Under the pieces are notes generated by a model. That model was not told the origin of the DNA. It was given only the letters and a program-made list of their open reading frames with translations, and did not search any database. The position numbers and the translations under genes were made by a program. From the NCBI GenBank assembly GCA_964509425.1, contig CAZDWZ010000006.1, positions 62,001 through 126,000 of the forward strand: a stretch of DNA of 64,000 nt, given 5' to 3'. Position 1 is the first letter of the stretch. Each line of letters starts with the position of its first letter. The DNA is from CAZDWZ01 sp964509425. Its GTDB lineage: Bacteria > Bdellovibrionota_C > UBA2361 > SZUA-149 > CAZDWZ01. Positions 44,662 through 53,641 of this stretch are shown here, one piece after another.

Positions 44662-45750
44662 ATGCGGAAGGTCTTCACCGTTCTCTGTCTTCTGTTCCTC
44701 GCTCAAACCGCCGCCGCAGATCCCAGTCCGCCGCTTAAGATTGGCGGAGTGCTTCACGTCACCGGAGAGTTTTCCATTCAAGGCGAGGCATTTCGTGAAG
44801 GCATGGAACTTGGCGCCGAAGCCGTTCGTGAGTCGCTCGGCATTCCCGTTCAACTAATTATCGAAGACACGCAGTATTCCGCCGTTCGCGCGCTTACTGT
44901 TTCGAAAAAGCTTCTCGCGGTCGATAAAGTTCACGCGGCGATTATCTCGACGGCGGTGGAGGCGAAAGCCTCTGGCCAGAGCTTTCAGCTTGAGAAAGTT
45001 CCTGCGATCGTACTTTGGGATAGCTCTCCTGAGCTTGAAGCGATCGGAAACTATGTCTTCTCTATTGGACCTTGGATACCCTCAAGCGGAGAGCGAATGG
45101 CAAACTTTGCCCTGTCCAAGCTAAACGCAAAGTCTGCCGCCGTCATTCATAGCAATACCGAATGGTCGGCAGCGGTCGCGAAGGCGTTTCAATCGAGCTT
45201 CGAGAAAAGCGGCGGGAATATCGTGTTCGTCTCCGGCGAAAATCCCGGAGAGGCCGATTTTCGGACGACTCTCATGAAGGCAAAGCGCAAGGCTCCAGAT
45301 GTTTTGTATGTTCCCGTGGACGCGAATCTCATCGCTTTCTTCGCCCAAATAAAGCAGCTCGCGTTCCAGATGCCGCTCCTTACGTCTGACATCATCACCG
45401 AAGATAATCTTCAGGAAGCTGCTCCATCCTTCGAAGGGATCTACCAATCCATGCCGGCCGCCGGTGAGGCGCCGCTCTCCGAAGATCTCCTTAAGCGATA
45501 CCAAAGAAGATTTGGAAAGCCCTGCACGCAGGTGCTCTTTGTCGCATGGGGCTTTGACGCGGTTCGCCTCGTGGCCGACGCATTTCATCGAAGCGGCTTT
45601 GCCGGGGGCGAAAAACTCCAAGCGGCGCTTCGGGCCACGAAAGATTTCCCCGGGGCTTCGAATACTATTACGATTAATGAACGGGGAACCGCAGCGACGC
45701 CGCTTCACGTCTTTCGAGTTGAAAAAGGCGCCTTTAAGAAATTGGATTAG
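44662..45750 (+). CDS. Branched-chain-amino-acid-type ABC substrate-binding protein (orphan)
   Basis: 362 residues with a signal peptide (MRKVFTVLCLLFLAQTAAAD). The mature part is a type I periplasmic binding fold of the LivJ/LivK family: KIGGVLHVTGEFSIQGEAFR at the start, VDKVHAAIISTAVEAKASG and SAAVIHSNTEWS in the middle, and TRITINERGTA-like SNTITINERGTA near the end. The ligand is likely an amino acid or small amide, but none can be named. No permease or ATPase genes are adjacent, so it may work with a remote transporter or as a sensor. It lies 29 bp after metH. Confidence 0.85.
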   Translation: MRKVFTVLCLLFLAQTAAADPSPPLKIGGVLHVTGEFSIQGEAFREGMELGAEAVRESLGIPVQLIIEDTQYSAVRALTVSKKLLAVDKVHAAIISTAVEAKASGQSFQLEKVPAIVLWDSSPELEAIGNYVFSIGPWIPSSGERMANFALSKLNAKSAAVIHSNTEWSAAVAKAFQSSFEKSGGNIVFVSGENPGEADFRTTLMKAKRKAPDVLYVPVDANLIAFFAQIKQLAFQMPLLTSDIITEDNLQEAAPSFEGIYQSMPAAGEAPLSEDLLKRYQRRFGKPCTQVLFVAWGFDAVRLVADAFHRSGFAGGEKLQAALRATKDFPGASNTITINERGTAATPLHVFRVEKGAFKKLD

Positions 45751-45909
45751 CGACACACCGAAGAACAAGGTCTCTCAACTTCACCTGCTCCGAGAGTTCT
45801 CTGTAAAACTTCTGTAAATTGGCATCCGTTACTTTTACACGGGAGCGCCCTCAATTAGCCGCGAAACGAGCATTACCTTCCTGTATGCCGTTTCCATTGA
45901 GGAGGTCCT

Positions 45910-46617
45910 ATGAATCCGGAGACTCAATCGTATTCACTGCTTGAGAATGCTTCCGCGCCCGCCCATGAACTGAAGGAATCTCCGGTGATAAACATCATCT
46001 TCCCCGGAGTGAGAGAGCTTCCCAATGGAAACGGCTCCGGCGGCAAAAGAAGGAACACGCAAAAATACAATGACGCGCTTATCGGAATGTTTCTCTGTGC
46101 GGTCGCTTTTCTCTTCTATCAAACGTCCCTCGACCAGCTCCACCAGCGAGCGCGCGTCTTAGAAGGCGGCGAGGTCTCGAACGAGCCGACGGCGAGGAAA
46201 GCGCGGCCCCAGTCTCCGTACTCGGAAGAATCAGATGAATCGACTGCTCGCGAAAGCTACCGGCTCCCCACAAAGCTCTCCGCCTTTCGAGACAACGTCG
46301 AATATTTCGACGAGAGAAAAACATTGGCCGAATCACGGGAAGTTTCGAAGAGAGAAAACAGCCGAGCTCCGTCCGCCGATCCTTCGGTTGAAACAATGTA
46401 TGAGGCTCGCGGCGTTTACAATCCGGCAACAGAAACCGAGATTCAAACGGAAACCCCGGCGGAGTTCCCTGACACCTCTCGCCGGGTCAAGCGGGAAATA
46501 ATAATTAAACAGTCCGGCCGCGATCAATCTTACGACCCCGAGGTATCGGAGAATCTCCAGAGGCGGCCGGAGATCGCCGAAACATTAAGCCGAACATTTC
46601 CCTACTCCTCTCGCTAA
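45910..46617 (+). CDS. Single-pass membrane protein, unknown function
   Basis: 235 residues. A ribosome site GAGGAGG lies five bases before the ATG at 45910. A polar, basic N-terminus of about 55 residues leads to one helix (about 59-75, IGMFLCAVAFLFYQTSL). The rest (75-235) is charged, Glu/Arg/Ser/Pro-rich and probably disordered. The next start (46618) follows the stop without a gap, so the two are coupled. No family recognised. Confidence 0.65.
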   Translation: MNPETQSYSLLENASAPAHELKESPVINIIFPGVRELPNGNGSGGKRRNTQKYNDALIGMFLCAVAFLFYQTSLDQLHQRARVLEGGEVSNEPTARKARPQSPYSEESDESTARESYRLPTKLSAFRDNVEYFDERKTLAESREVSKRENSRAPSADPSVETMYEARGVYNPATETEIQTETPAEFPDTSRRVKREIIIKQSGRDQSYDPEVSENLQRRPEIAETLSRTFPYSSR

Positions 46618-47292
46618 ATGAGCCGTGAGCTTCGCATTTGGGGTTTTCGATTCATGGTCGCCGCGGCGCTCTTGCTCGGCGTCCGCGCCACGCAATACAT
46701 CACGCTCAATCCTGCCCTCTTCGAACCTCATCTTCGCGCGCGATATCAGTTCTACATTCCAATCGTCGCAGTTCATGCCGCGATGGGCGTCACCGCCCTT
46801 GTCCTCGGACCGGCCCTCCTCAGCACTTCCGTTCGACAATACTCCTTACGACTCCACAAGATCTTGGGGCGAGTGTATCTCACGTGTATTCTCTTCGGCT
46901 CCATCACCGGGACATTCATGGCAGCGAGAGCCTACGGCGGAATTTTTCCCCGAATAGGTTTTCTTTTTCAGTCGATTCTCTGGTTCGGCACCGCATGGGT
47001 GGGATTGAAACGGGTGCTCGAAGGCAACGTTCCTTCGCACCGCGATTGGATGAAGCGAAACTACGCGCTGACCTTCGCTGCCGTCACCCTTCGTCTCCAA
47101 CTCTCGATTCTCCTCCGTCTCGGTGTGAACTACCTGGATGCGTATCGGGTGGTTTCTTGGGCCTCTTGGGGGATGAACCTCGCCTTCGCCGAGTTCCTCA
47201 TCCGGACTCGGCCTCAAACCGCAAAGCTCAGTTTTTCTTCACCTTTTCCGGCCTTACTCCCTCTCGCAAAAAGTCCTCCTGAAAGCCCTTAA
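46618..47292 (+). CDS. DUF2306-family membrane protein
   Basis: 224 residues with six or seven hydrophobic helices. It has the features of the DUF2306 family: a helix with His (VAVHAAMGVTALVLGPALL), then RLHKILGRVYLTCILFGSIT, and the HRDWMKRNYALTFAAVTLRL motif. The biochemical role is unknown. The ATG directly follows the stop of the preceding gene. It ends in a short Ser/Pro-rich tail. Confidence 0.82.
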   Translation: MSRELRIWGFRFMVAAALLLGVRATQYITLNPALFEPHLRARYQFYIPIVAVHAAMGVTALVLGPALLSTSVRQYSLRLHKILGRVYLTCILFGSITGTFMAARAYGGIFPRIGFLFQSILWFGTAWVGLKRVLEGNVPSHRDWMKRNYALTFAAVTLRLQLSILLRLGVNYLDAYRVVSWASWGMNLAFAEFLIRTRPQTAKLSFSSPFPALLPLAKSPPESP

Positions 47293-47345
47293 GGTCCAGA
47301 ACGAAGTATGCCGATGATAGAGTAGACCAGTGATGTTTAGGGGGT

Positions 47346-48137
47346 ATGGACGAGCAATTTAGACAGCGGCCGGGTTCGAAGGAATCCGACCTTGATTTGA
47401 CGCTGGCTGAGGACGAGCCGGAGAATAATCCCTCGGGCGGCTCCAATAGCGTCAAGCTTTTCAACCAAGACATCCGGAAAACCACACAGATCTTCAACAC
47501 CAAGATTCAGCAAAAAAAGCGCGAGCAGGAAAAAAAGCTCGACGAAGCTGATAAACTAAACCGCCTCAGGCAGTCGTACATCACCCAATCCATGGTCGGG
47601 ATGCGAAAGTCTCTCCGAGAAGTCACCCGGCTCGATCTGGGACGACGATTCTCGTTCGTCGTTACCACGGATGATTGGCAAGGCTGGCCGAGAGTGACGC
47701 TCTCAATTCAAGATGTTGCCCAAGATGAAGCACCGTTTCCCCACTTTCAAATAGTCGGCGGATATCGGGCGGGAAAAGCGCAGATTGATATCGACCTCGG
47801 TGACGCGGAAAATATCATGACATTCACGCTGACCTCGGAAGGTGATCTGAAAAAACTCTCCGCGAGCTTCAATAAGTCGGTCCGTTCGTATCTGGATATG
47901 ATTGGCGATGTCATTCTTCAAGCAGAACGAGCGCCGATCGAAAAGCCGCTCGAGCACACGGCCGATTCAGAAGAGGAAAATACGTTTGCGGCCGATCTCC
48001 TTGGACTCTCCGAGGACATTTTTGAAGAGTATCCGCAAGACGATAACTTGTTCGAAGCGCTCCCGAATATTGAGAGTCTCGATGCCCTTCCCGGCTGGGG
48101 TCCTTCCGCTGGGAATAATCCGAAAGTCCGCCGCTAA
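47346..48137 (+). CDS. Cytoplasmic protein with coiled-coil, unknown function
   Basis: 263 residues with no signal or membrane segment. An acidic, Gly/Ser/Asn-rich N-terminus leads to a charged helix (about 42-77, IQQKKREQEKKLDEADKLNR). A beta-type domain (about 95-190) with FSFVVTTDDWQGWPRVTLSI follows, then a Glu/Asp-rich C-terminus. It is 53 bp after the DUF2306 gene. No family recognised. Confidence 0.65.
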   Translation: MDEQFRQRPGSKESDLDLTLAEDEPENNPSGGSNSVKLFNQDIRKTTQIFNTKIQQKKREQEKKLDEADKLNRLRQSYITQSMVGMRKSLREVTRLDLGRRFSFVVTTDDWQGWPRVTLSIQDVAQDEAPFPHFQIVGGYRAGKAQIDIDLGDAENIMTFTLTSEGDLKKLSASFNKSVRSYLDMIGDVILQAERAPIEKPLEHTADSEEENTFAADLLGLSEDIFEEYPQDDNLFEALPNIESLDALPGWGPSAGNNPKVRR

Positions 48138-48441
48138 TCACCGCGCTCATCCGCCCGGCTCCGGGCGTTCCTCTGTTGCCGCGACTGTAAAAACTCCCCT
48201 CTCCGATAAATCCCATTCCGATCGAGGCCGGGCTCTGATTGCCGGCAGCGGCGCATCTTAGCGACATTCCAAGAGATCAAACGTCCTGCGACAGTCGATA
48301 TCGCTCAGTTTTCAAAAGCGCATCTGGAGTGTCCACAATCGCCTTTGATTGTGCTATGGCGTCCCCCCTATTTACACTCTATCCTCCTCGTCAGGGTCAG
48401 GGTCGTATTCCTGGGCTGTATTCCTTAACGGGGCTTCATGG

Positions 48442-49998
48442 ATGCATCAGTTTGCGTTTAATAAAGACTTGCCGCTTTCTCCCACCGAATTGCCGGGCGG
48501 TAATCCGCGTTCCATTCCCGCCTGGGCAAGAAAGGAGACGTTTGCAAAAATTTCGCACGTCGCTCTGACTCTCTATTGCTTCGTGGCTGCACTCTCAATC
48601 GGAGTCACGCAATCCCTTCTCATCCCCGTCATCGTCTATTGGCTTTTTCTGTGCCTGCGGAACGGGCTCACGGGACTGAAACACGCCGTCGAGAATACGG
48701 CGATGGTAAAGCCGGTGATGGCATGGTTCCTCGTCTGTTTATTGTCGGGCATTTGGGGAGCAGACGTGCCTCACTCGGTCACGGAAACCGTGAAGAGCTC
48801 CCTCTTCCTCGCCTTCCCTTTTATGGTGAGCTGCTCACTGCTGTGGTCTCGGATTCCGGCGGACCAGCTCCTGTTCCGATGTCTTCAATACGCGTCTGCC
48901 TTTCTCGCCGGGCAAACCGTAGCCGGAATTCACACGCTCGTCTCCGTCGGCGGCGGGTTCCCCATCTGGAACAAAATTCCCGGTGCGGTCACGGAGTCAG
49001 GACAGCTCGTTCTGGTGCTGCCACTCTTTGTAGGAATTTTGTTGGCGCACCACCAAAGCAAAAAAGATCGCTCTATCGTTACACCGCAAACGAAGAACAT
49101 CGCTGCAGAGCTCATACGATCAGGAGCAGCCGCGCTGGTAATCCTTCTGACTTGGCCGTTTAACTCCGGCGATTGGTCGGCAAATTCGTCAGCAACCGTA
49201 AAGCTCCTCGCCTCTTCGGCGTCTGCCGTTGCAATCCTGTTTCTCGTCTACCCGTTGCTTCGATATTCGAAGCAATTTTTTGTCTATATCTTCCGCGATC
49301 AGAGCATCTCTCTCGCGGGCAAGCTCGCCCTCTTCGTCGCTTCGGCGTCAATCCTCACGGACACGTTTGTGTTGAACTTGAAGCGCGGACCGTGGTTCGG
49401 CGCGTTTGTACAACTCCTGATTTTCGGCCTAGTCTATTCAAAAAAAGTGCTGCCGGCGTTTATCGCAGGAATTCTTCTCGTTTTCTGCTGCATCACGCCG
49501 GTGCGAACCCGGCTCCTCGATTCAAAGGATCACTTCCTCATCGAAGGCGGGCGGCAGAGCATGTGGACGCTCGGGGGGGAGCTTGTTCAGTCCTATCCGC
49601 TCGGAATTGGGTTTGCGAACTCCCGAATCATGCGGGTTCTCGATCCCACCCTGCCGACATCTCATCGCCATATGCACAACAACCTGCTTCAGGTCACGGT
49701 TGAGACCGGTTGGCTTGGGCTCGGTGTCTACCTCTGGTGGATCGGCAGCGTGCTCGTTCTCGCCTTCCGAGGGTGGAAGGAACATCACTTCGCTCCGCTC
49801 CCTCATCAAAAAGGCATCTCCTACCTCTTCGCATCACTCGGAATCGCAATCTTCGGTTGGCAATGCGCAGGAATTGTCGAATATAATTTTGGAGATTCCG
49901 AAATCCGAATCATCGCCTTGTTCTTTATGGGCATGCTGATTGCTCTGTCGAAAGTGTGTGGAACCCGGCGAGAATCTGCCGACCGCAAGCTCTCGTAA
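48442..49998 (+). CDS. O-antigen ligase / Wzy-like membrane protein
   Basis: 518 residues from ATG 48442; a longer frame begins at 48349 but its N-terminus is unlike the rest. About ten membrane helices with one large periplasmic loop. Near residue 317 the family pattern LKRGPWFGAF (an Arg-Gly-Pro core) occurs, and near 405 HRHMHNNLLQVTVETGWLGL matches the conserved HxHNxxL motif of the Wzy_C/WaaL ligase group. It should join lipid-linked sugar polymers to lipid A core, a glycoprotein or each other. Glycosylation genes are not adjacent, so the substrate is open. Confidence 0.82.
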   Translation: MHQFAFNKDLPLSPTELPGGNPRSIPAWARKETFAKISHVALTLYCFVAALSIGVTQSLLIPVIVYWLFLCLRNGLTGLKHAVENTAMVKPVMAWFLVCLLSGIWGADVPHSVTETVKSSLFLAFPFMVSCSLLWSRIPADQLLFRCLQYASAFLAGQTVAGIHTLVSVGGGFPIWNKIPGAVTESGQLVLVLPLFVGILLAHHQSKKDRSIVTPQTKNIAAELIRSGAAALVILLTWPFNSGDWSANSSATVKLLASSASAVAILFLVYPLLRYSKQFFVYIFRDQSISLAGKLALFVASASILTDTFVLNLKRGPWFGAFVQLLIFGLVYSKKVLPAFIAGILLVFCCITPVRTRLLDSKDHFLIEGGRQSMWTLGGELVQSYPLGIGFANSRIMRVLDPTLPTSHRHMHNNLLQVTVETGWLGLGVYLWWIGSVLVLAFRGWKEHHFAPLPHQKGISYLFASLGIAIFGWQCAGIVEYNFGDSEIRIIALFFMGMLIALSKVCGTRRESADRKLS

Positions 49999-50069
49999 CT
50001 GAACTATCAAACCGGAACAAAGCATCAGGCATTCGCCTCATACTTCGTTCGGCCTTTATGCGAAGGGCG

Positions 50070-51158
50070 CTAGTTGTTCGAGAGACGATTCAAGACGGCG
50101 ATGTCATCGTGGAGAATCTGCTCAATCTCGGCGAGTGTCGCCCGAATCCCCGTTGAGTCGTGCCCGGTTTGAAAGCGCTGAACATTTGTCCTTAAGTCAT
50201 CCAAAGTGACTCGCCCACGGGTGACCAGCGGCTGAATCGGAACCGTCACGCCCTTCCCTGTCTTTTTCACATTATCCAATAAGTCCTTCCGCTTAATGAC
50301 GAGACCTTGAAGTTTGTTCAAAGCGTTTACCAACTCAACTCGTTCATTATTCGAAGCCGTCGATGCCACCGTCTCAGAAACCACTGGAACGGCTTGCGGA
50401 GTTTGCCGTGCTCGTGGCTCAGATCGCTCACCAACCGAAGCTGCCTTCGATTCCAATTCTTCAATCTTCCGATTCTTTTCGAGAAGCTGGTTATTCACCG
50501 ACGCCAGCTGCTCTCCGAGAAGAGCGGCTTGCCGCTTCCCTTGCTCGCTCGTCTCCGCGAGCTGAGAACGGAGCGGATTAGCAGGCGAGTTCCAATCACA
50601 GGCCGTCTGCGGCTGCTGAGTCGTTCCCGGCGCCGGTGCGACCGGTGCGCCCGGTGCGACCGGTGCGACCGGTGCGCCCGAGGCTACCGGTCCGCCAAAA
50701 GAACCGGGAACAGGTGCCACTCCCCCGCCGGCTTCGAGCTCTTTCACTCTCGCTCTTAGAGAGGCGACCATTGGATCATCGGGCGAGCAGGAGATCGGTG
50801 CGCTCCGTGCAGGAGGAAGTGAGGACTTATCGACGAGGGTCGTCTCTTTGATTTTTGTCGCGAGCTTTACGCCGGTCGTTCTTTCGTATTCCTCAACTTG
50901 GCGACGTCGCTCGCTGACCTCGTCTTCGAGCGCCACCATTTGCCGCCTGAGATCATCGGCGGTCACTTCGAGCTCGGCGATGTAATCCGAGAGGCGCATC
51001 CCGCTCGCAGCATCAATCCGGTAGGCCCTTCCGTCGGGGAGTCGTCCGCGGTTGGCCTTTGGAGCATTTTGTCCCACTGATTCTTGAGGATTCATCAGCA
51101 ATACGGTGGCGAGCACCGAGGAGGCTGCCAGACCGGCGGTTAAGTATCTACGGGACAT
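50070..51158 (-). CDS. Exported coiled-coil protein with Pro/Ala/Gly repeat
   Basis: 362 residues from ATG 51158, with AAGGA eight bases upstream. A signal or anchor segment (RYLTAGLAASSVLATVLLMN) is followed by two coiled-coil helices (about 57-95 and 200-245) and a Pro/Ala/Gly linker between them with repeats of PVAPGAPVAP type, encoded by 9-base units at 50634-50690. A helical C-terminal part of about 110 residues follows. No domain is recognised. The form suggests a periplasmic spacer or adaptor. Its 5' region diverges from the metal-dependent regulator gene. Confidence 0.7.
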   Translation of the reverse strand: MSRRYLTAGLAASSVLATVLLMNPQESVGQNAPKANRGRLPDGRAYRIDAASGMRLSDYIAELEVTADDLRRQMVALEDEVSERRRQVEEYERTTGVKLATKIKETTLVDKSSLPPARSAPISCSPDDPMVASLRARVKELEAGGGVAPVPGSFGGPVASGAPVAPVAPGAPVAPAPGTTQQPQTACDWNSPANPLRSQLAETSEQGKRQAALLGEQLASVNNQLLEKNRKIEELESKAASVGERSEPRARQTPQAVPVVSETVASTASNNERVELVNALNKLQGLVIKRKDLLDNVKKTGKGVTVPIQPLVTRGRVTLDDLRTNVQRFQTGHDSTGIRATLAEIEQILHDDIAVLNRLSNN

Positions 51159-51396
51159 ATGGGGTTCCTTCACAAACTCTCGTCAGAAATGGCTATAGAT
51201 CATTGACTCTTTTCACAAAAGTCCCGTTAAGCGCCCCAATCGAGAGAAAAACATTCGACGGCTGGGTAAACGCCTAACGAAAAACTAAACACTCTTGTAG
51301 TCAATTATTTCCTCTTTTACGAGAGCAGACGTTTCCTTTACCGAACAAGCTCTGGTATATTGGGCAAGTTTCGCAAAGAGCGGCATCATTCCGTGC

Positions 51397-51410
51397 TAAC
51401 TGTATAGTTA
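51397..51410. promoter_or_regulatory. Candidate operator upstream of the DtxR/MntR-type gene
   Basis: A TAACT-GTAT-AGTTA palindrome lies 28 bases before the ATG of the regulator gene, where autoregulatory sites are often found. DtxR/MntR family operators are imperfect A+T-rich palindromes with TTAxxT-type half sites. Assignment is by position and symmetry only. Confidence 0.4.
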
Positions 51411-51437
51411 AGCTGCGTTTTCCGAGGAGAGGGATCT

Positions 51438-51863
51438 ATGGAATCGACCATGGAAGTTTGGAAAGAGTTTCATGAGAACGAGATCACGCACAGTGCGGCT
51501 CACCACCTTCTCGCCATTCAAGAGCTGACCTCGAAGCGCGGATACTCTCGAGTGACCGATGTTGCGAAGTTTTTAGAGATCACCACCGGCAGTGCTTCAA
51601 CTAACTTAAAGAGTTTGAAGCAGAAGGGCCTCGTCGTCGAAGACGACAATCGCTTCCTCAGACTATCCGACGAAGGAATGAAGCTTGCCGAGGCCATACT
51701 CTCCCGAAGAGAGATCCTCGAACAATTCTTCCGTGAAGTTCTTGGTGTCAATCCGATGATGGCAGAAATCGACGCGTGCAAGACCGAGCACCTCCTCAGC
51801 ATGGAGACCACGCAAAAAATGGCTGAATTCAAAGAGATGTATTGTAAGAAGCCGAAGTCGTAA
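51438..51863 (+). CDS. DtxR/MntR-family metal-dependent transcriptional regulator
   Basis: 141 residues, the two-domain (HTH plus dimerisation) form without an SH3 domain. The winged helix is SAAHHLLAIQELTSKRGYSR, then VTDVAKFLEITTGSASTNLK as the recognition helix region. The dimerisation/metal domain has REILEQFFREVLGVNP and EIDACKTEHLLS; the Cys, Glu and His in the last motif match family metal ligands. The usual His of the RxH motif is replaced (SRREIL). Metal could be Fe(II) or Mn(II). No metal transporter is adjacent. A good ribosome site (GAGGAGAG) precedes ATG 51438. Confidence 0.87.
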   Translation: MESTMEVWKEFHENEITHSAAHHLLAIQELTSKRGYSRVTDVAKFLEITTGSASTNLKSLKQKGLVVEDDNRFLRLSDEGMKLAEAILSRREILEQFFREVLGVNPMMAEIDACKTEHLLSMETTQKMAEFKEMYCKKPKS

Positions 51864-52151
51864 CTCGAACTTTTTTTCGTCTCAATTTGCCCACATCAAC
51901 GCGCAGCCGAAAATCCACCGCTCCACGATGAGACGGTTCATTTGAGAACTGGCTCGGAATAACGTATTCTCACTTTCTTCAGCCGCTCCCTCCAAATCTA
52001 TTCGCTGTACACTTCTCTCTTCCATAAACGGCGACGGGCAGATTTCTTTCCCTCTCTTATCCGGGTCCTCTCGATGGATGTCTCGCGGACAAGGGATTGG
52101 GCTTAAACAAGGAAGTTACGTATCCACAGGTTCAAACAGGGGAACCTCGCA

Positions 52152-52436
52152 ATGCCTTTCTCGGCCGCTTGGGTTACCGACGACTGGTGGGAGTTCAAGG
52201 AAGACGCGCTTTTCGGCACCAAGCCGGAGGAGTGGTCGATCCACACGTGTCCTGAAGTGCCAACCGGAGAGCCGAACTTCGGCTGCCGACATGGAGCCGT
52301 CGAGACCGTAGTCGAGAGAAAAAAGTGCCGCTGCTGGATCGCCAAGGGCACCGCCGTTCACTTCTTCGGCCCGTTCACGCCGGATGAAGCCGCTGGAGTC
52401 CTCCGCCGGATCCACGACGTCCTCGCCAAAAAATGA
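52152..52436 (+). CDS. Small cysteine/histidine-containing protein, unknown
   Basis: 94 residues. GGGGAA lies ten bases before the ATG at 52152. The sequence has an aromatic start (AAWVTDDWWEFKED), three or four cysteines (TCPEV, FGCRHG, KKCRCW) and a helical end (TPDEAAGVLRRIHDVLA). The cysteine spacing could hold a metal. An opposite-strand frame over the same bases is Arg/Ser-rich and less protein-like. No family recognised. Confidence 0.55.
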   Translation: MPFSAAWVTDDWWEFKEDALFGTKPEEWSIHTCPEVPTGEPNFGCRHGAVETVVERKKCRCWIAKGTAVHFFGPFTPDEAAGVLRRIHDVLAKK

Positions 52437-52571
52437 TCGATCGCAGGGATTACGCCCAATCCCTTGCGAACTATCTTTATCAATATCGTCCGCTGTATCT
52501 CCTTTCGTATCGTCCGCGGAGGGAGTATGAAAATCTTAGATATTCTCGATTTATCTCGCTCGGGGAGAAAC

Positions 52572-53132
52572 ATGAAACAGACCGTCACGACCGTTCTCAT
52601 CGCACTCAGCGTTTTCGCTGCTCATAACCCGGGCATCGCATTCGCAGCAGAGAAAGAGCTCATCGCCGTAGAAGGCGAAGGTATATCCGGACTCGACGTC
52701 AAAAAACATAAACCCGAGGATGTCGAGAAATTTCTCGGCCCGGTGATAAACCGCCTGACGACGAGCCCGAACAGCGATACCGGTTTCTACAAGAATGGTG
52801 CTCGAGTGGCGATCAATCGAAGCACGAGTCGGCTCCACACCATCATGCTGACCGAGTTCTTCCCGGGGAAAACTTCAAAAGGCATTCGCATCGGCTCTCC
52901 GAAAGACGCGGTCACGGCCGCCTACGGAAAAGGGCGCTCGACGAAAGATAGTCTTACCTACAACGACGCCGGAGTGGGATTCACATTCGTCAATGATCAT
53001 GTCCGGCTCATCACCATTTTTCCGAAGGGCGGATTTGACGATCTCAAAAGAAAAATCCCCGTGAAAAAAGCCAAACAAGATGGACCGGGACAATTTCTCT
53101 TCGACATGAAGGGTCAGACAAAGACGAAATAA
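52572..53132 (+). CDS. Secreted protein, unknown function
   Basis: 186 residues. The start at 52572 gives a normal signal peptide (MKQTVTTVLIALSVFAAHNP, then AFAA) and a GGGGAG ribosome site; an in-frame ATG at 52527, with GGAGGGAG before it, is the alternative. The mature part has TGFYKNGARVAINRSTSRLH and GIRIGSPKDAVTAAYGKG, a strand-helix pattern seen in small periplasmic or lipoprotein domains that recur with GI.IG...V...YG motifs. Lys-rich end. No function assigned. Confidence 0.65.
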   Translation: MKQTVTTVLIALSVFAAHNPGIAFAAEKELIAVEGEGISGLDVKKHKPEDVEKFLGPVINRLTTSPNSDTGFYKNGARVAINRSTSRLHTIMLTEFFPGKTSKGIRIGSPKDAVTAAYGKGRSTKDSLTYNDAGVGFTFVNDHVRLITIFPKGGFDDLKRKIPVKKAKQDGPGQFLFDMKGQTKTK

Positions 53133-53351
53133 GGGTGGTTTCCGCCCTTCAAACCTGTTTCTTCCGCTGCCCGGAGCAGCGTTGTTAGAGACTATTCCTC
53201 TCTTATTCTTCTCCTTCTACTGACTTTTGGATGGCCCTCGCGATAACAAGAGAGTTGCGTCGCTCTCTGTCCGTTTTATCTGGGGGAGGAGACTCCATCG
53301 AGTTTTTCACCGGGTTTTTTTCTCGTTCAAAAACTCCCCCGGGAGCCGATC

Positions 53352-53570
53352 ATGCGACTCGGAATCTATCTGAAGAATGGTGAATTTTCCATCGTTCAGA
53401 TCACTGACGGCGGAATTCCCGACGGTCCGATCACCTACGAAGCGGTGTTCACGAGCACTGCCGCCGCTGACATTTTAGAGCAATTGGTCGGAAACGACGT
53501 GTCCGCAGACGTCGCAGCGGCACTCCTGACCGTGGTCAAGGGAATCGGCAACGTCGAGTTTGAGATCTGA
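53352..53570 (+). CDS. Small conserved-looking protein, unknown
   Basis: 72 residues with a GGGAG ribosome site eight bases before the ATG at 53352. Half is beta-type (RLGIYLKNGEFSIVQITDGG) and half helical (STAAADILEQLVGNDVSADV). No membrane segment. It lies 71 bp before the next gene on the same strand. A hairpin with GAGTTTTT and AAAAACTC arms (53299-53337) precedes the gene. Confidence 0.55.
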   Translation: MRLGIYLKNGEFSIVQITDGGIPDGPITYEAVFTSTAAADILEQLVGNDVSADVAAALLTVVKGIGNVEFEI

Positions 53571-53641
53571 AATTCTGGGGGAAGATATGAAGGCGACTAA
53601 GTTGTGTCCTCCCCCATTCCTCTGCGCTATAGGGGAATTCT

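Noticed and set aside
52116..52415. 99-codon minus-strand frame opposite the 52152 gene
   Set aside because: The plus-strand frame has a better ribosome site and more natural composition with cysteine motifs.
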